From assembly GCF_026391055.1 (NCBI RefSeq), contig NZ_JAPLET010000030.1:496001-560000 (forward strand): DNA of 64,000 bases, written 5' to 3'. The notes beneath the pieces were generated by a model. The model did not search any database and had not been told where the DNA came from. It worked only from the letters and a program-made list of their open reading frames with translations. The stretch is from Spirosoma sp. (GTDB taxonomy: Bacteria > Bacteroidota > Bacteroidia > Cytophagales > Spirosomataceae). Positions 57,078-64,000 of this stretch are shown piece after piece; positions within the stretch are counted from its first letter, which is position 1; the number at the start of each line of letters is the position of its first letter. Made by a program: the position numbers and the translations under genes.

Positions 57078-58382
57078 TCAAACGTTGAAAGCGTTTTTTT
57101 TATAATTTCTTCTGAATAGATAATAATTAACTGTTAAACCCACAAAGTGGACACCGGCACTTGATATGCAAATACCAATAACCCCCCATTTTACAGCAAA
57201 TAACACATCAAATACTACATTAGCAGCTACCCTGAATCCCGATGTAGTAATCATAATTTTAGTTTGCTTTAAAACGATAGAGGCTCGATTTATCACCTGG
57301 CTTACCGAATTAAAGACAAAACCAATCATATTGATCACCAACAAGGTTGCTATTAATTCTTTGTCGTTCGCAGAAAATGTGGGATATATCCTTGAGATCA
57401 ATTCATGCTTTACAATAAAGATAACGATCAATGCGCTTACAGCGGCAAAAAAAACGACCTTGATTATTTTTTCTAGCTTAGAGAGATCGAACTTATTTTT
57501 AATTGCCTCATTCGACCACTTTGACAAAATCAGGGTTAGAAATGAGTTTAGGAGTACATTAAAAATAACAAATATTTTATCACCATAATCTATAATTGAG
57601 ATAGAGCCTACTATCAAAAAAGACGCAACCAACCTGTCAACCAGAGGATTTATCGAAACTAGCGTTGTCGATATGATTTGATTTGAGCCCTCTTTCACAA
57701 AAGTACGGATCACGCTAAAATCTCTGTTCTTTAGCGATAGTGTAATTGACAACTTACTGTTCAATACATAATATAACTGGATAAATTTTGCAAACTCTCC
57801 CAAAGAGTATCCAATAATAACAGCTCCAATCCCAAATGTTTCACTAAACAGAAATATCATAATCAACACGACAACTGCTCTTATTAGTGGCGTTGATTCT
57901 GCTATATAAAACTTATCTACTGAGTTAAATATACCATAGAAAAAAGAATTAATAGTTGTCAATAAAATAATTGGTACACCTATACTCAGGTAGTAAAAGG
58001 TAGAGTTACCAGATATAAGCAATGAGGTTAATGTTGCGCATAAAACAAGTACTGATAATCCCCCTACATATTTTATTGAGTAAAAGTAGACTGTAGAAAC
58101 AAATTCATTAAATACGTTAGTGTCATTTAACTTTTCCTTCAAAAATGGAATAGATACCCCTCTAACAGCAAATGAAAATATTGTACTTATAAAGGTGAGT
58201 ATACTATAACTCAGGAAAAAATTATCCGTTTCAGAAGATATTTTGTATTTGTATCCAATATAAACAGGTATCAAAAACCCCAAGGAGTTAGACACTAAGG
58301 ATACGATTGAAAGCAATAGCGTTTTTATAGCTAGACTTTCTTTATTGAAGTTCATTTTCTTTAAACCTATCTTCGCTATCAT
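57078..58382 (-). CDS. Wzx-type polysaccharide flippase
   Basis: 434 aa with about 12-13 membrane helices and short loops, the MOP exporter layout. It begins KESLAIKTLLLSIVSLVSN and has an N-terminal half resembling MurJ/Wzx. It flips the lipid-linked repeat unit across the inner membrane. It is 24 bp from the acetyltransferase gene. It is preceded by 214 bp of AT-rich DNA after the phosphoglycosyl transferase, so it may have its own promoter. Strongly AT-rich coding. Confidence 0.88.
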   Translation of the reverse strand: MIAKIGLKKMNFNKESLAIKTLLLSIVSLVSNSLGFLIPVYIGYKYKISSETDNFFLSYSILTFISTIFSFAVRGVSIPFLKEKLNDTNVFNEFVSTVYFYSIKYVGGLSVLVLCATLTSLLISGNSTFYYLSIGVPIILLTTINSFFYGIFNSVDKFYIAESTPLIRAVVVLIMIFLFSETFGIGAVIIGYSLGEFAKFIQLYYVLNSKLSITLSLKNRDFSVIRTFVKEGSNQIISTTLVSINPLVDRLVASFLIVGSISIIDYGDKIFVIFNVLLNSFLTLILSKWSNEAIKNKFDLSKLEKIIKVVFFAAVSALIVIFIVKHELISRIYPTFSANDKELIATLLVINMIGFVFNSVSQVINRASIVLKQTKIMITTSGFRVAANVVFDVLFAVKWGVIGICISSAGVHFVGLTVNYYLFRRNYKKNAFNV

Positions 58383-58596
58383 TGTTAATAACTCATTAGC
58401 TTATTATAAAGCCTCGCTTGACTGTTCTAGTTTATAACAGAGACAATTACCTGTGAAACTATATCTATCTTTCCAAGTGTCACACGGCAAGTACCTCCGA
58501 CAGAACCTATTATTTTAATCTCTGTTATTTTATCCGATTACTTAGTATATTTTATTAACTCAAACCTCAATTTTTTCTTAGCTATACTTTTATATA

Positions 58597-59283
58597 TTAA
58601 CAGGCATTTTTATCACCTCTAACCATATTGACAGCGGTTAACCAGCAGATACGTAAGTCGAATAGAAATGAGCTTTTATAAATATAAAAGTGATCGAACC
58701 GTACGCGTTGCTTCATTTTTAAAAGTGTTTCAGTTTCTCCCCGGCTTCCGCTCACTTGCGCCAGCCCAGTAATACCTGGCTTTACAAGATAACGGGCCGG
58801 ATAGCCCGGCATCGTACGCCAGTATTGTGCGTCCAGCTGTACAGGATGCGGGCGTGGACCAACGATACTCATTTCTCCTAAAAATACATTAAGGACCTGG
58901 GGCAATTCATCCAGATTTGTTTTGCGCAAAAACCGGCCAATCGCCGTAACCCGACAATCATTTTGGGTAGCCTGTCGAAATTCTGCATTTCGATCATACG
59001 TCATTGTTCGAAATTTAAAACACCGAAACGGCCGACCATTATAGCCTGTTCTTAGCTGAACAAATAATATTGGTCCAGGAGACGTAAGTCGAATTAAGAT
59101 TCCTATAATTGGAATGAACCAGCTTAACAACAGAAGTATAACAATACTGGAAATTACAATATCAAATAGTCGTTTTGCCAGCATGAATTTGACATCTGAC
59201 GTTGTATTCTCTTTCGTTTGAGCAATGACCGATTCATTGAACTCAGCTTGCTCATTGAGCGATGGTAGAGATAAATTGACCAT
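58597..59283 (-). CDS. Polyprenyl phosphoglycosyl transferase (short WcaJ/PglC type)
   Basis: 228 aa, only the catalytic Bac_transf (PF02397) part without the multi-helix N-terminal domain of WcaJ. The membrane segment LFDIVISSIVILLLLSW is followed by SPGPILFVQLRTGYNGRPF, FKFRTMTYDR, TNLDELPQVLNVFLGEMSIV (Asp-Glu pair at about 127-128), GPRPHPV and PGITGLAQVSGSRG. It starts repeat-unit synthesis by moving phospho-sugar to undecaprenyl phosphate. It lies 145 bp after Wzc, with a stem-loop between. A missing N-terminal domain is normal for PglC-like forms. Confidence 0.94.
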   Translation of the reverse strand: MVNLSLPSLNEQAEFNESVIAQTKENTTSDVKFMLAKRLFDIVISSIVILLLLSWFIPIIGILIRLTSPGPILFVQLRTGYNGRPFRCFKFRTMTYDRNAEFRQATQNDCRVTAIGRFLRKTNLDELPQVLNVFLGEMSIVGPRPHPVQLDAQYWRTMPGYPARYLVKPGITGLAQVSGSRGETETLLKMKQRVRFDHFYIYKSSFLFDLRICWLTAVNMVRGDKNAC

Positions 59284-59351
59284 TAGTATGTGCGATTTAA
59301 TGGGTGGTTATTTGTATAAGTTGACGGTGTTTATATACTTCTTTACAAGTG

Positions 59352-59398
59352 GCTTGAAAATGAACGGCAAAGGCGTAGCCTGTCGCCCATTTTCAAGC
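59352..59398. repeat. Stem-loop between Wzc and the phosphoglycosyl transferase gene
   Basis: GCTTGAAAATG (59352-59362) pairs perfectly with CATTTTCAAGC (59388-59398), with additional pairing in the GC-rich loop. Within an operon such a hairpin could reduce downstream expression relative to wza/wzc. Confidence 0.6.
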
Positions 59399-59428
59399 AA
59401 CCACAGCTGATCTGTTTAAGCTGGTTTA

Positions 59429-61771
59429 TTAGGATATTTTACGAGCTATCGACTTAGCCGGGAGATTAGGCTCATCATAATACCCGCCATAATTATAGCT
59501 GTATCCGTATTGGTACGACTCTCCATCGCCGACTCCGTTCAGAATCAGATTCAGCCGTTGGAATCGCTGCTCTCTCCACAGATTATCGATCATTCGGATA
59601 TAGGCTTTTGGCGTATGGTCATGGCGCACCAAGAACATAGTTGCATCTACATAGGGAGCTATTAACTGAGCATCGGTTACCAGACCTATTGGCGGGGAGT
59701 CAACGATAATATAAGCAAACCGTTGGCGAAGTTCCGTAAATAGCCGCTCCAGCTGAGGGCTGCTTAATAATTCAGCCGGATTTGGCGGAATTGGACCACA
59801 GGTAATGATATGATAGTTGGGAAAGCCGGGTATAGGTTGCAGAACTTCATCCAGTGTAGACTCCTGAATCAGGTAATTACTTATACCAACCGTATTAGCT
59901 ACATTGAGTACAGCGTGTAATTTCGGTTTACGTAAGTCCATTTCAAGTACTACCGTTGGCCGGTCTACCAGGGCTAAACTAGCACCTAGATTCAGTGAGA
60001 GGAACGACTTTCCTTCTCCGCTTATGCTGGATGTGAACATTACAACCTGGCTGTCGGTTGGGCTGCTACGCAAAAATTGAAGATTAGTCCGCAGAGTTCG
60101 TATCTGTTCGGCAATAACAGAACGCTTACCCGAAATCATTATCAAAGGATCAATGTTTTTGCTGGCCATGATTTCGCCAAGAATTGGCACCTGCGATGCT
60201 TCTTCAATGTCTGCACGGCGACTTACGCGGTCATTCATCATGTCGCGGACAGCAATAACACCTACGGGCATAATCAGGCCTAACATTCCAAACAGCAACA
60301 AGATTGTAGCTTTCACGGGCTTTACAGGGTCTGTGCCTGTGCGGGGTGGATCGATGGTCCGGCTATCAGCTACATTCGATGCATAAGAAAGGGCAGTTTC
60401 TTCGCGCTTTTCCAGCAAATAGGTATAAAGGTTATTTTTAATGGATTGCTGGCGAGTAATATTGACCAATGCCCGCTCTTTGTGGGGTATAGTTCGGATC
60501 TGCCCTTCCAACTGCTTGTTTGTAGCCCGCATTTTCTGGCGTGTGCTTAGCAGTGCCTGTTTTTGATTGGTTATATTTTCTGACAAACTTATTTTGGTGG
60601 CCCTAATCTGATTATTTAATGATTGCAGCAGTGGGTTACTGGCTGTAGTAGTCAGGTTGAGCTGATCTCGCTGCAACTCCAGCTCATTTAACTTTGTAAC
60701 AAGGCCAACAAGCACGGGATCACCTATGCTGAGTGTTGACGGCGCAACCCCCCGTTCTTCGGCCCGGCTGTTCACGTATTGCTCAACATCATCAATCATT
60801 CCGAGTCGGATATTGGTTTGATTTAACTGATCATCATTTTCTTTTACAGTTGCCAGAAACACTTGAGCCTGGGCACTTAAATCAGTGATTCCTTCTGCTG
60901 CCTTAAAGTTCTCAACACCTTTTTCAACGGTAGACAGTTCACCAGCGATCAATTGAAGCCGTTCTTCAATAAAGCTAAGCGTATTAGACGCCACAATATT
61001 CTTATCGGCAATGGCTGCCTGGTTGTATTCGCTAATAAGTTTGTTTAAAAGCGCTTCGCCTTTACGGGGTACTGCGTCTTCTAGTGACATTTGTAATACT
61101 GTCGACTGTTTACTGCTGGCCTCTACGCTAAGGTTCTTGAGATAGCCGTCAACCGCTACCTGACGTGGTACAGCCTGTACAATAACCTTCTCACTATTAA
61201 TCGAAAGGGGCTTACTGGCAAATATCCGTAAACGGCCATAAGGCGTTTGAATGGTTTGATTAACAGGATACACATTGTCATTAATGCGTACAGCGTGGGA
61301 ACTGGTAGCAGTAATCTCCAATGGGGTTTCATATAATGAAGGCTGCGCCGATTCAATAACTAATCGGAATGGAGTTGACTCATAAATTTCCCGTTTACCG
61401 AAGTTGGTAGAGCGAAAATATTTTACATCCAAACCTAACTCCCCTACCACCTTATTCATCATGGCAAAGGATTTCAGGATTTCCATCTCATTTTCGACGA
61501 CCTTCTTGGGCGTGAAAATGTCCATTTCTTTAAGAATATTATCTTCGCTCAGCCCCTTTTTGTCATCTTTTATAAGTAAGCTGGTTTGAATTTTATAAAT
61601 AGGAGTCTGATATTTTATATAGACATAGGCGCCTGCCCCTGCTAAGATCAGCGACAACACAAACCACTTCCAATGCCTTGCATAGCGCATTAGTATTAGC
61701 CGCAAATTCGGCGAATTTTCGGCTTCGTATTCCTGGTACGGAGCGTAAGCGTAGTTACTAGAGTTCGACAT
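59429..61771 (-). CDS. Wzc-type polysaccharide export tyrosine autokinase
   Basis: 780 aa. A membrane helix at about 35-55 (WFVLSLILAGAGAYVYIKY) begins the Wzz-like domain. A periplasmic coiled coil follows (about 270-460), then a second helix near 490 and the BY-kinase: Walker A SSISGEGKSFLSLNLGASLA (about 585), Walker A' VVLEMDLRKPK and Walker B YIIVDSPPIGLVTDA (about 687). The tail is Tyr-rich (YQYGYSYNYGGYYDE), the autophosphorylation site. It controls polymer length and export with Wza. The CpsB-like phosphatase at 31255 should reverse its phosphorylation. Wza lies 29 bp upstream. Confidence 0.95.
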   Translation of the reverse strand: MSNSSNYAYAPYQEYEAENSPNLRLILMRYARHWKWFVLSLILAGAGAYVYIKYQTPIYKIQTSLLIKDDKKGLSEDNILKEMDIFTPKKVVENEMEILKSFAMMNKVVGELGLDVKYFRSTNFGKREIYESTPFRLVIESAQPSLYETPLEITATSSHAVRINDNVYPVNQTIQTPYGRLRIFASKPLSINSEKVIVQAVPRQVAVDGYLKNLSVEASSKQSTVLQMSLEDAVPRKGEALLNKLISEYNQAAIADKNIVASNTLSFIEERLQLIAGELSTVEKGVENFKAAEGITDLSAQAQVFLATVKENDDQLNQTNIRLGMIDDVEQYVNSRAEERGVAPSTLSIGDPVLVGLVTKLNELELQRDQLNLTTTASNPLLQSLNNQIRATKISLSENITNQKQALLSTRQKMRATNKQLEGQIRTIPHKERALVNITRQQSIKNNLYTYLLEKREETALSYASNVADSRTIDPPRTGTDPVKPVKATILLLFGMLGLIMPVGVIAVRDMMNDRVSRRADIEEASQVPILGEIMASKNIDPLIMISGKRSVIAEQIRTLRTNLQFLRSSPTDSQVVMFTSSISGEGKSFLSLNLGASLALVDRPTVVLEMDLRKPKLHAVLNVANTVGISNYLIQESTLDEVLQPIPGFPNYHIITCGPIPPNPAELLSSPQLERLFTELRQRFAYIIVDSPPIGLVTDAQLIAPYVDATMFLVRHDHTPKAYIRMIDNLWREQRFQRLNLILNGVGDGESYQYGYSYNYGGYYDEPNLPAKSIARKIS

Positions 61772-61800
61772 GAAGTTGCCAGTTAATATTAGATAATAGA

Positions 61801-62598
61801 CTAGAAATAACGAAATATGATAGCTAGGAACGATAGGGCACTTAGCGCTATTGGCAGTATTTGGAAAGTTCGATCAGCGCTGGCAATGCGAGATTTGCCA
61901 GGCTCCACATATAATACATCGTTTGGTTGCAGATAGTAGTAAGGGGAACTGAAGAGAGCGCGGCTGGTGAGGTCAATACGGGTAAAGGTTCGAACACCAT
62001 TCACCTCCCGAATCAGCAGCACGTTATCACGACGACCAAAAATGGTGATATCGCCAGCCAGGCTCAGGGCTTCGAGCATGGTTATCCGTTCGTTGGGAAT
62101 GGTAAAGAGCGAGGGTCGGGCAACCTCACCCATGACCGAGACCCGAAAATTTTGATTTCGAATAACTACAGTTGGCTCCTTGAGATACGTTTTGAGTTGG
62201 TTACGAATCAGGTCAGTTGCCTGACTGGTTGTTAGTCCACCAACAGGAACCTTGCCCAAGAGCGGCAACTCCAGTGTGCCGTCTGCATTGACCAGATAAC
62301 CGGATAATTCCGGAAGCGCCGAAGCTGTTGCTTGCGTTGTTAAGCGATCGGGCGATATGGTTGCCGAGAGTGGGTTGAAGAAATTACTGGCCTCCGGACT
62401 TAAGCTACTAACCCGAACCGATAGGATATCATTCGGTTGAATAGTCGGGCTGAAGCGATTTAGTAATTTTATTGAATCAGAAGTCGTAGATGGACTCTGA
62501 AAATAAACCAGTTTCTTGGACGAAACACAACCTGATAGTAAGGTAACTAAAGCTAACGCAATGAGTAAGGGCGTTCTAGCATAATAAACAAATGTCAT
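61801..62598 (-). CDS. Wza-type polysaccharide export lipoprotein
   Basis: 265 aa. The lipoprotein signal LVTLLSGCVSSKKLVYFQ (lipobox LSGC, Cys about 24) leads to the Poly_export domain with QPNDILSVRVSSLSPEA, YLVNADGTLELPLLGKVPVG and an SLBB region with VSVMGEVARPSLFTIPNE. A C-terminal hydrophobic segment (SALSFLAIIFRYF) is present. The protein forms the outer-membrane channel of exopolysaccharide export. It is the first gene of the operon and follows a strong promoter. Shorter than E. coli Wza, as usual in Bacteroidota. Confidence 0.93.
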   Translation of the reverse strand: MTFVYYARTPLLIALALVTLLSGCVSSKKLVYFQSPSTTSDSIKLLNRFSPTIQPNDILSVRVSSLSPEASNFFNPLSATISPDRLTTQATASALPELSGYLVNADGTLELPLLGKVPVGGLTTSQATDLIRNQLKTYLKEPTVVIRNQNFRVSVMGEVARPSLFTIPNERITMLEALSLAGDITIFGRRDNVLLIREVNGVRTFTRIDLTSRALFSSPYYYLQPNDVLYVEPGKSRIASADRTFQILPIALSALSFLAIIFRYF

Positions 62599-63134
62599 AT
62601 AGTAACCAGATTAACTATGTTAAAAAGAAAGAGATATAAATACACACTATAATAAACTACTAGCTCGATTAATCATATAGTGTATATTATTAATCCAATA
62701 CACTACATTTTATAATCAGGAACAGAGAAATTTACTACTAGTTGTCAACTAATAGCATTGTTATCACATTTCAAATATATCGCATGTTATCTATAGTAAC
62801 AAAGAAATTCAGTATATATTTTATTTACTATCTAAAATAAAAGTAAACATATTGACCGTTTAAAAAACAAAATCAATCTTACATATAAGCCTAAATGTCT
62901 ATAAACCAATCTTTTATTAGATAAAGCAGCAATAAACTCTCCTTTTCTGCAACATTTTCTGTAGAGTAAGAATATTTATATTTCACAATAGACGATAAAA
63001 TTAATAATATGTAACCCTAAATGGCTTTATTGTACTTTTATTGGATAAAACTGTAAATAAGAAACATAAGCTCAGGTTATCTATTCTGCGTTTTTAAAAA
63101 GTTGCATATTTGCATAATCCAGAAAGTATATACT
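62599..63134. other. AT-rich divergent region between Wza and the regulator gene
   Basis: About 535 bp with the Wza promoter and leader on the minus strand. For the plus-strand gene, CATATTTG (63105-63112) matches the -7 consensus at seven of eight bases. No other gene seen. Confidence 0.5.
62772..62803 (-). promoter_or_regulatory. Promoter of the exopolysaccharide export operon
   Basis: On the minus strand TTTG (62800-62803) and TATATTTG (62772-62779) match the -33 and -7 elements exactly with a 20-bp spacer. The start codon is at 62598, leaving a leader of about 165 nt. The leader contains an 8-bp inverted repeat (62678-62685 with 62698-62705). Confidence 0.7.
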
Positions 63135-63758
63135 ATGAATTTACAAACGTCAGTGGATATTCTACAAAGTAGAGACTGGAAATTAGTCCATCAAAGCAGT
63201 ATTTGCTGTGTATATAATTCTGCGGCCCAGTACCTTGTCACTCCGTTGCGAAGCGTAGGCAGTATGCCGGCCGGAACCTTAGATACTCTCTTCCGGGCTA
63301 CTTATGCTCCTCAAACCGCTTCATTCAAAGGCCAGCATTCGAAAAAGTTGTCAGTACCTACTGTACCGGTTGTACTCGAAAAAAAAGGAAGTCAGCTTTG
63401 GGGACGGGTCGAGTTACAGAAATTATTGATCCTTACCTGCGGAGCTTCCCGCGAGATGATCACCGAAAAGCTACATGCTCAACTCAACGAGTTGACTACT
63501 TATTTACAAGCTCAAAATATCGACAGGCAAATTTTGCCCAACGATTATGTCTTCAATTTTCACCACGATTTAACTGCTGTTCGGGAGCTCTTTCAACAGT
63601 TCAGAATAAATCATCTTGCCGAGCAGACCGACATCCCCCAGGACTTACTCAGCCAGTTCATGTCAAACAAGCAACATCCTTCCACCCAGGAGGCCCAAAA
63701 GATAGAAATGCTGATTCAGCAGTTTGGGCGCGAGATGCTTAACTTCTCACTACTATAA
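63135..63758 (+). CDS. Putative DNA-binding protein with C-terminal HTH
   Basis: 207 aa from ATG 63135; a TTG 33 bp upstream also opens the frame. The N-terminal 150 residues have no family I recognise. The last 45 residues fit a Cro/XRE-like HTH: HLAEQTDIPQDLLSQFMSN, KQHPSTQEAQKIEMLI and QQFGREML. This resembles the C-terminal end of HicB-like antitoxin-type regulators common in Bacteroidota. It is divergent from the export operon, so it may regulate it. No toxin gene is visible. Followed by a strong terminator. Confidence 0.6.
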   Translation: MNLQTSVDILQSRDWKLVHQSSICCVYNSAAQYLVTPLRSVGSMPAGTLDTLFRATYAPQTASFKGQHSKKLSVPTVPVVLEKKGSQLWGRVELQKLLILTCGASREMITEKLHAQLNELTTYLQAQNIDRQILPNDYVFNFHHDLTAVRELFQQFRINHLAEQTDIPQDLLSQFMSNKQHPSTQEAQKIEMLIQQFGREMLNFSLL

Positions 63759-63770
63759 TTAAGGTATGAT

Positions 63771-63816
63771 CCATAAAAAAAGCTTCTACTCGGTCGAATA
63801 GAAGCTTTTTTTATGG
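63771..63816. terminator. Bidirectional intrinsic terminator
   Basis: A perfect 18-bp stem (63771-63788 with 63799-63816) with A7 on one side and T7 on the other and a 10-nt loop lies between convergent genes. It extends outwards by about three weaker pairs. Confidence 0.92.
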
Positions 63817-63832
63817 GTCGATTCATAATAGT

Positions 63833-64000
63833 CTACCATTGGCTAGCAGGCTGGGCTTTGGCTTGAGCGCTTAACTTCACGGATTGGGTGTCAATCGCCA
63901 TTTTATTAAGTGCCAGATAAATTAACTTAACTGCTCCTTCGATACGTTGCCATCCCTGCTCACTACGCAGATCAATACCAACCATTGTGTGGTTGTTTTG
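63833..64000 (-). CDS. C-terminal fragment of an unidentified protein
   Basis: The minus strand gives 55 residues ending with TAG at 63833 and open to the window edge. The visible part includes GWQRIEGAVKLIYLALNKMA and a Gln/Ala-rich end (SAQAKAQPASQW). It is convergent with the regulator gene and shares its terminator. No family recognised; the gene body is outside the window. Confidence 0.5.
   Translation of the reverse strand, partial: QNNHTMVGIDLRSEQGWQRIEGAVKLIYLALNKMAIDTQSVKLSAQAKAQPASQW

Noticed and set aside
63833-64000. Transposase tail at the right edge
   Set aside because: The 55 residues match no transposase motif that I can name and no terminal inverted repeat is visible; left as an unidentified fragment.
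1-64000. CRISPR array, tRNA, rRNA, integrase, attachment site or prophage genes
   Set aside because: No regularly spaced repeats, no cloverleaf-type tRNA ends and no integrase or phage proteins were noticed in the window.

Overview
The window looks like the chromosome of a Bacteroidota member, most probably a Spirosoma-like member of the Cytophagales. The reasons are the SusC/SusD pair, a hybrid two-component (HTCS) regulator, Bacteroidota-type promoters (-7 element TAnnTTTG), several 7TM/LytTR and TPR-histidine-kinase regulators, and many secreted beta-barrel proteins. Genus is an inference; no rRNA, tRNA, CRISPR array or complete insertion sequence was found.

Region 1 (1-8.7 kb) holds the tail of a LuxR-type response regulator, a convergent TPR sensor kinase, a DyP-type peroxidase with a secreted coiled-coil partner, and an AraC regulator divergent from a GH35-like secreted beta-galactosidase. 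A 21-bp-period direct repeat, a likely AraC operator, lies between the last two.

Region 2 (8.7-25.1 kb) is a polysaccharide utilisation locus: HTCS sensor, DUF1080 protein, GH16, SusC, SusD, GH43, a GH78 rhamnosidase broken by one in-frame TAG, and a 7TM-DISM/LytTR regulator. The GH16 operon and susC carry nearly the same promoter block, with identical 35-bp spacing between an upstream CGAAAA motif and TAGYTTTGCACT. This is the best candidate for the HTCS regulon signature. The enzyme set fits a galactan or arabinogalactan-type glycan better than simple laminarin, but the substrate is not proven.

Region 3 (25.1-31 kb) holds small envelope proteins, a lipoprotein hydrolase, and a LytTR response regulator followed by a histidine kinase whose catalytic half has very different codon use from its membrane half.

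Region 4 (31.2-63.8 kb) is dominated by surface polysaccharide genes. It has a CpsB-type phosphatase, an ArnC/epimerase/ArnT/Wzi cassette next to a PagL-like lipid A deacylase, and GT9. A heparinase II/III - AlgD-like dehydrogenase - GT4 operon follows. A long minus-strand Wzy-type export cluster comes last: Wza, Wzc, phosphoglycosyl transferase, Wzx, acetyltransferase, Wzy, two GT4s and acyltransferase 3. A PF14099-type polysaccharide lyase and another GT4 lie between the clusters. Together they suggest an acidic (probably mannuronate-containing), acylated exopolysaccharide made beside two lyases able to trim it. Glycosyltransferase, Wzx and Wzy genes are visibly AT-rich compared with the flanking export genes. 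Long perfect inverted repeats sit at several gene ends.
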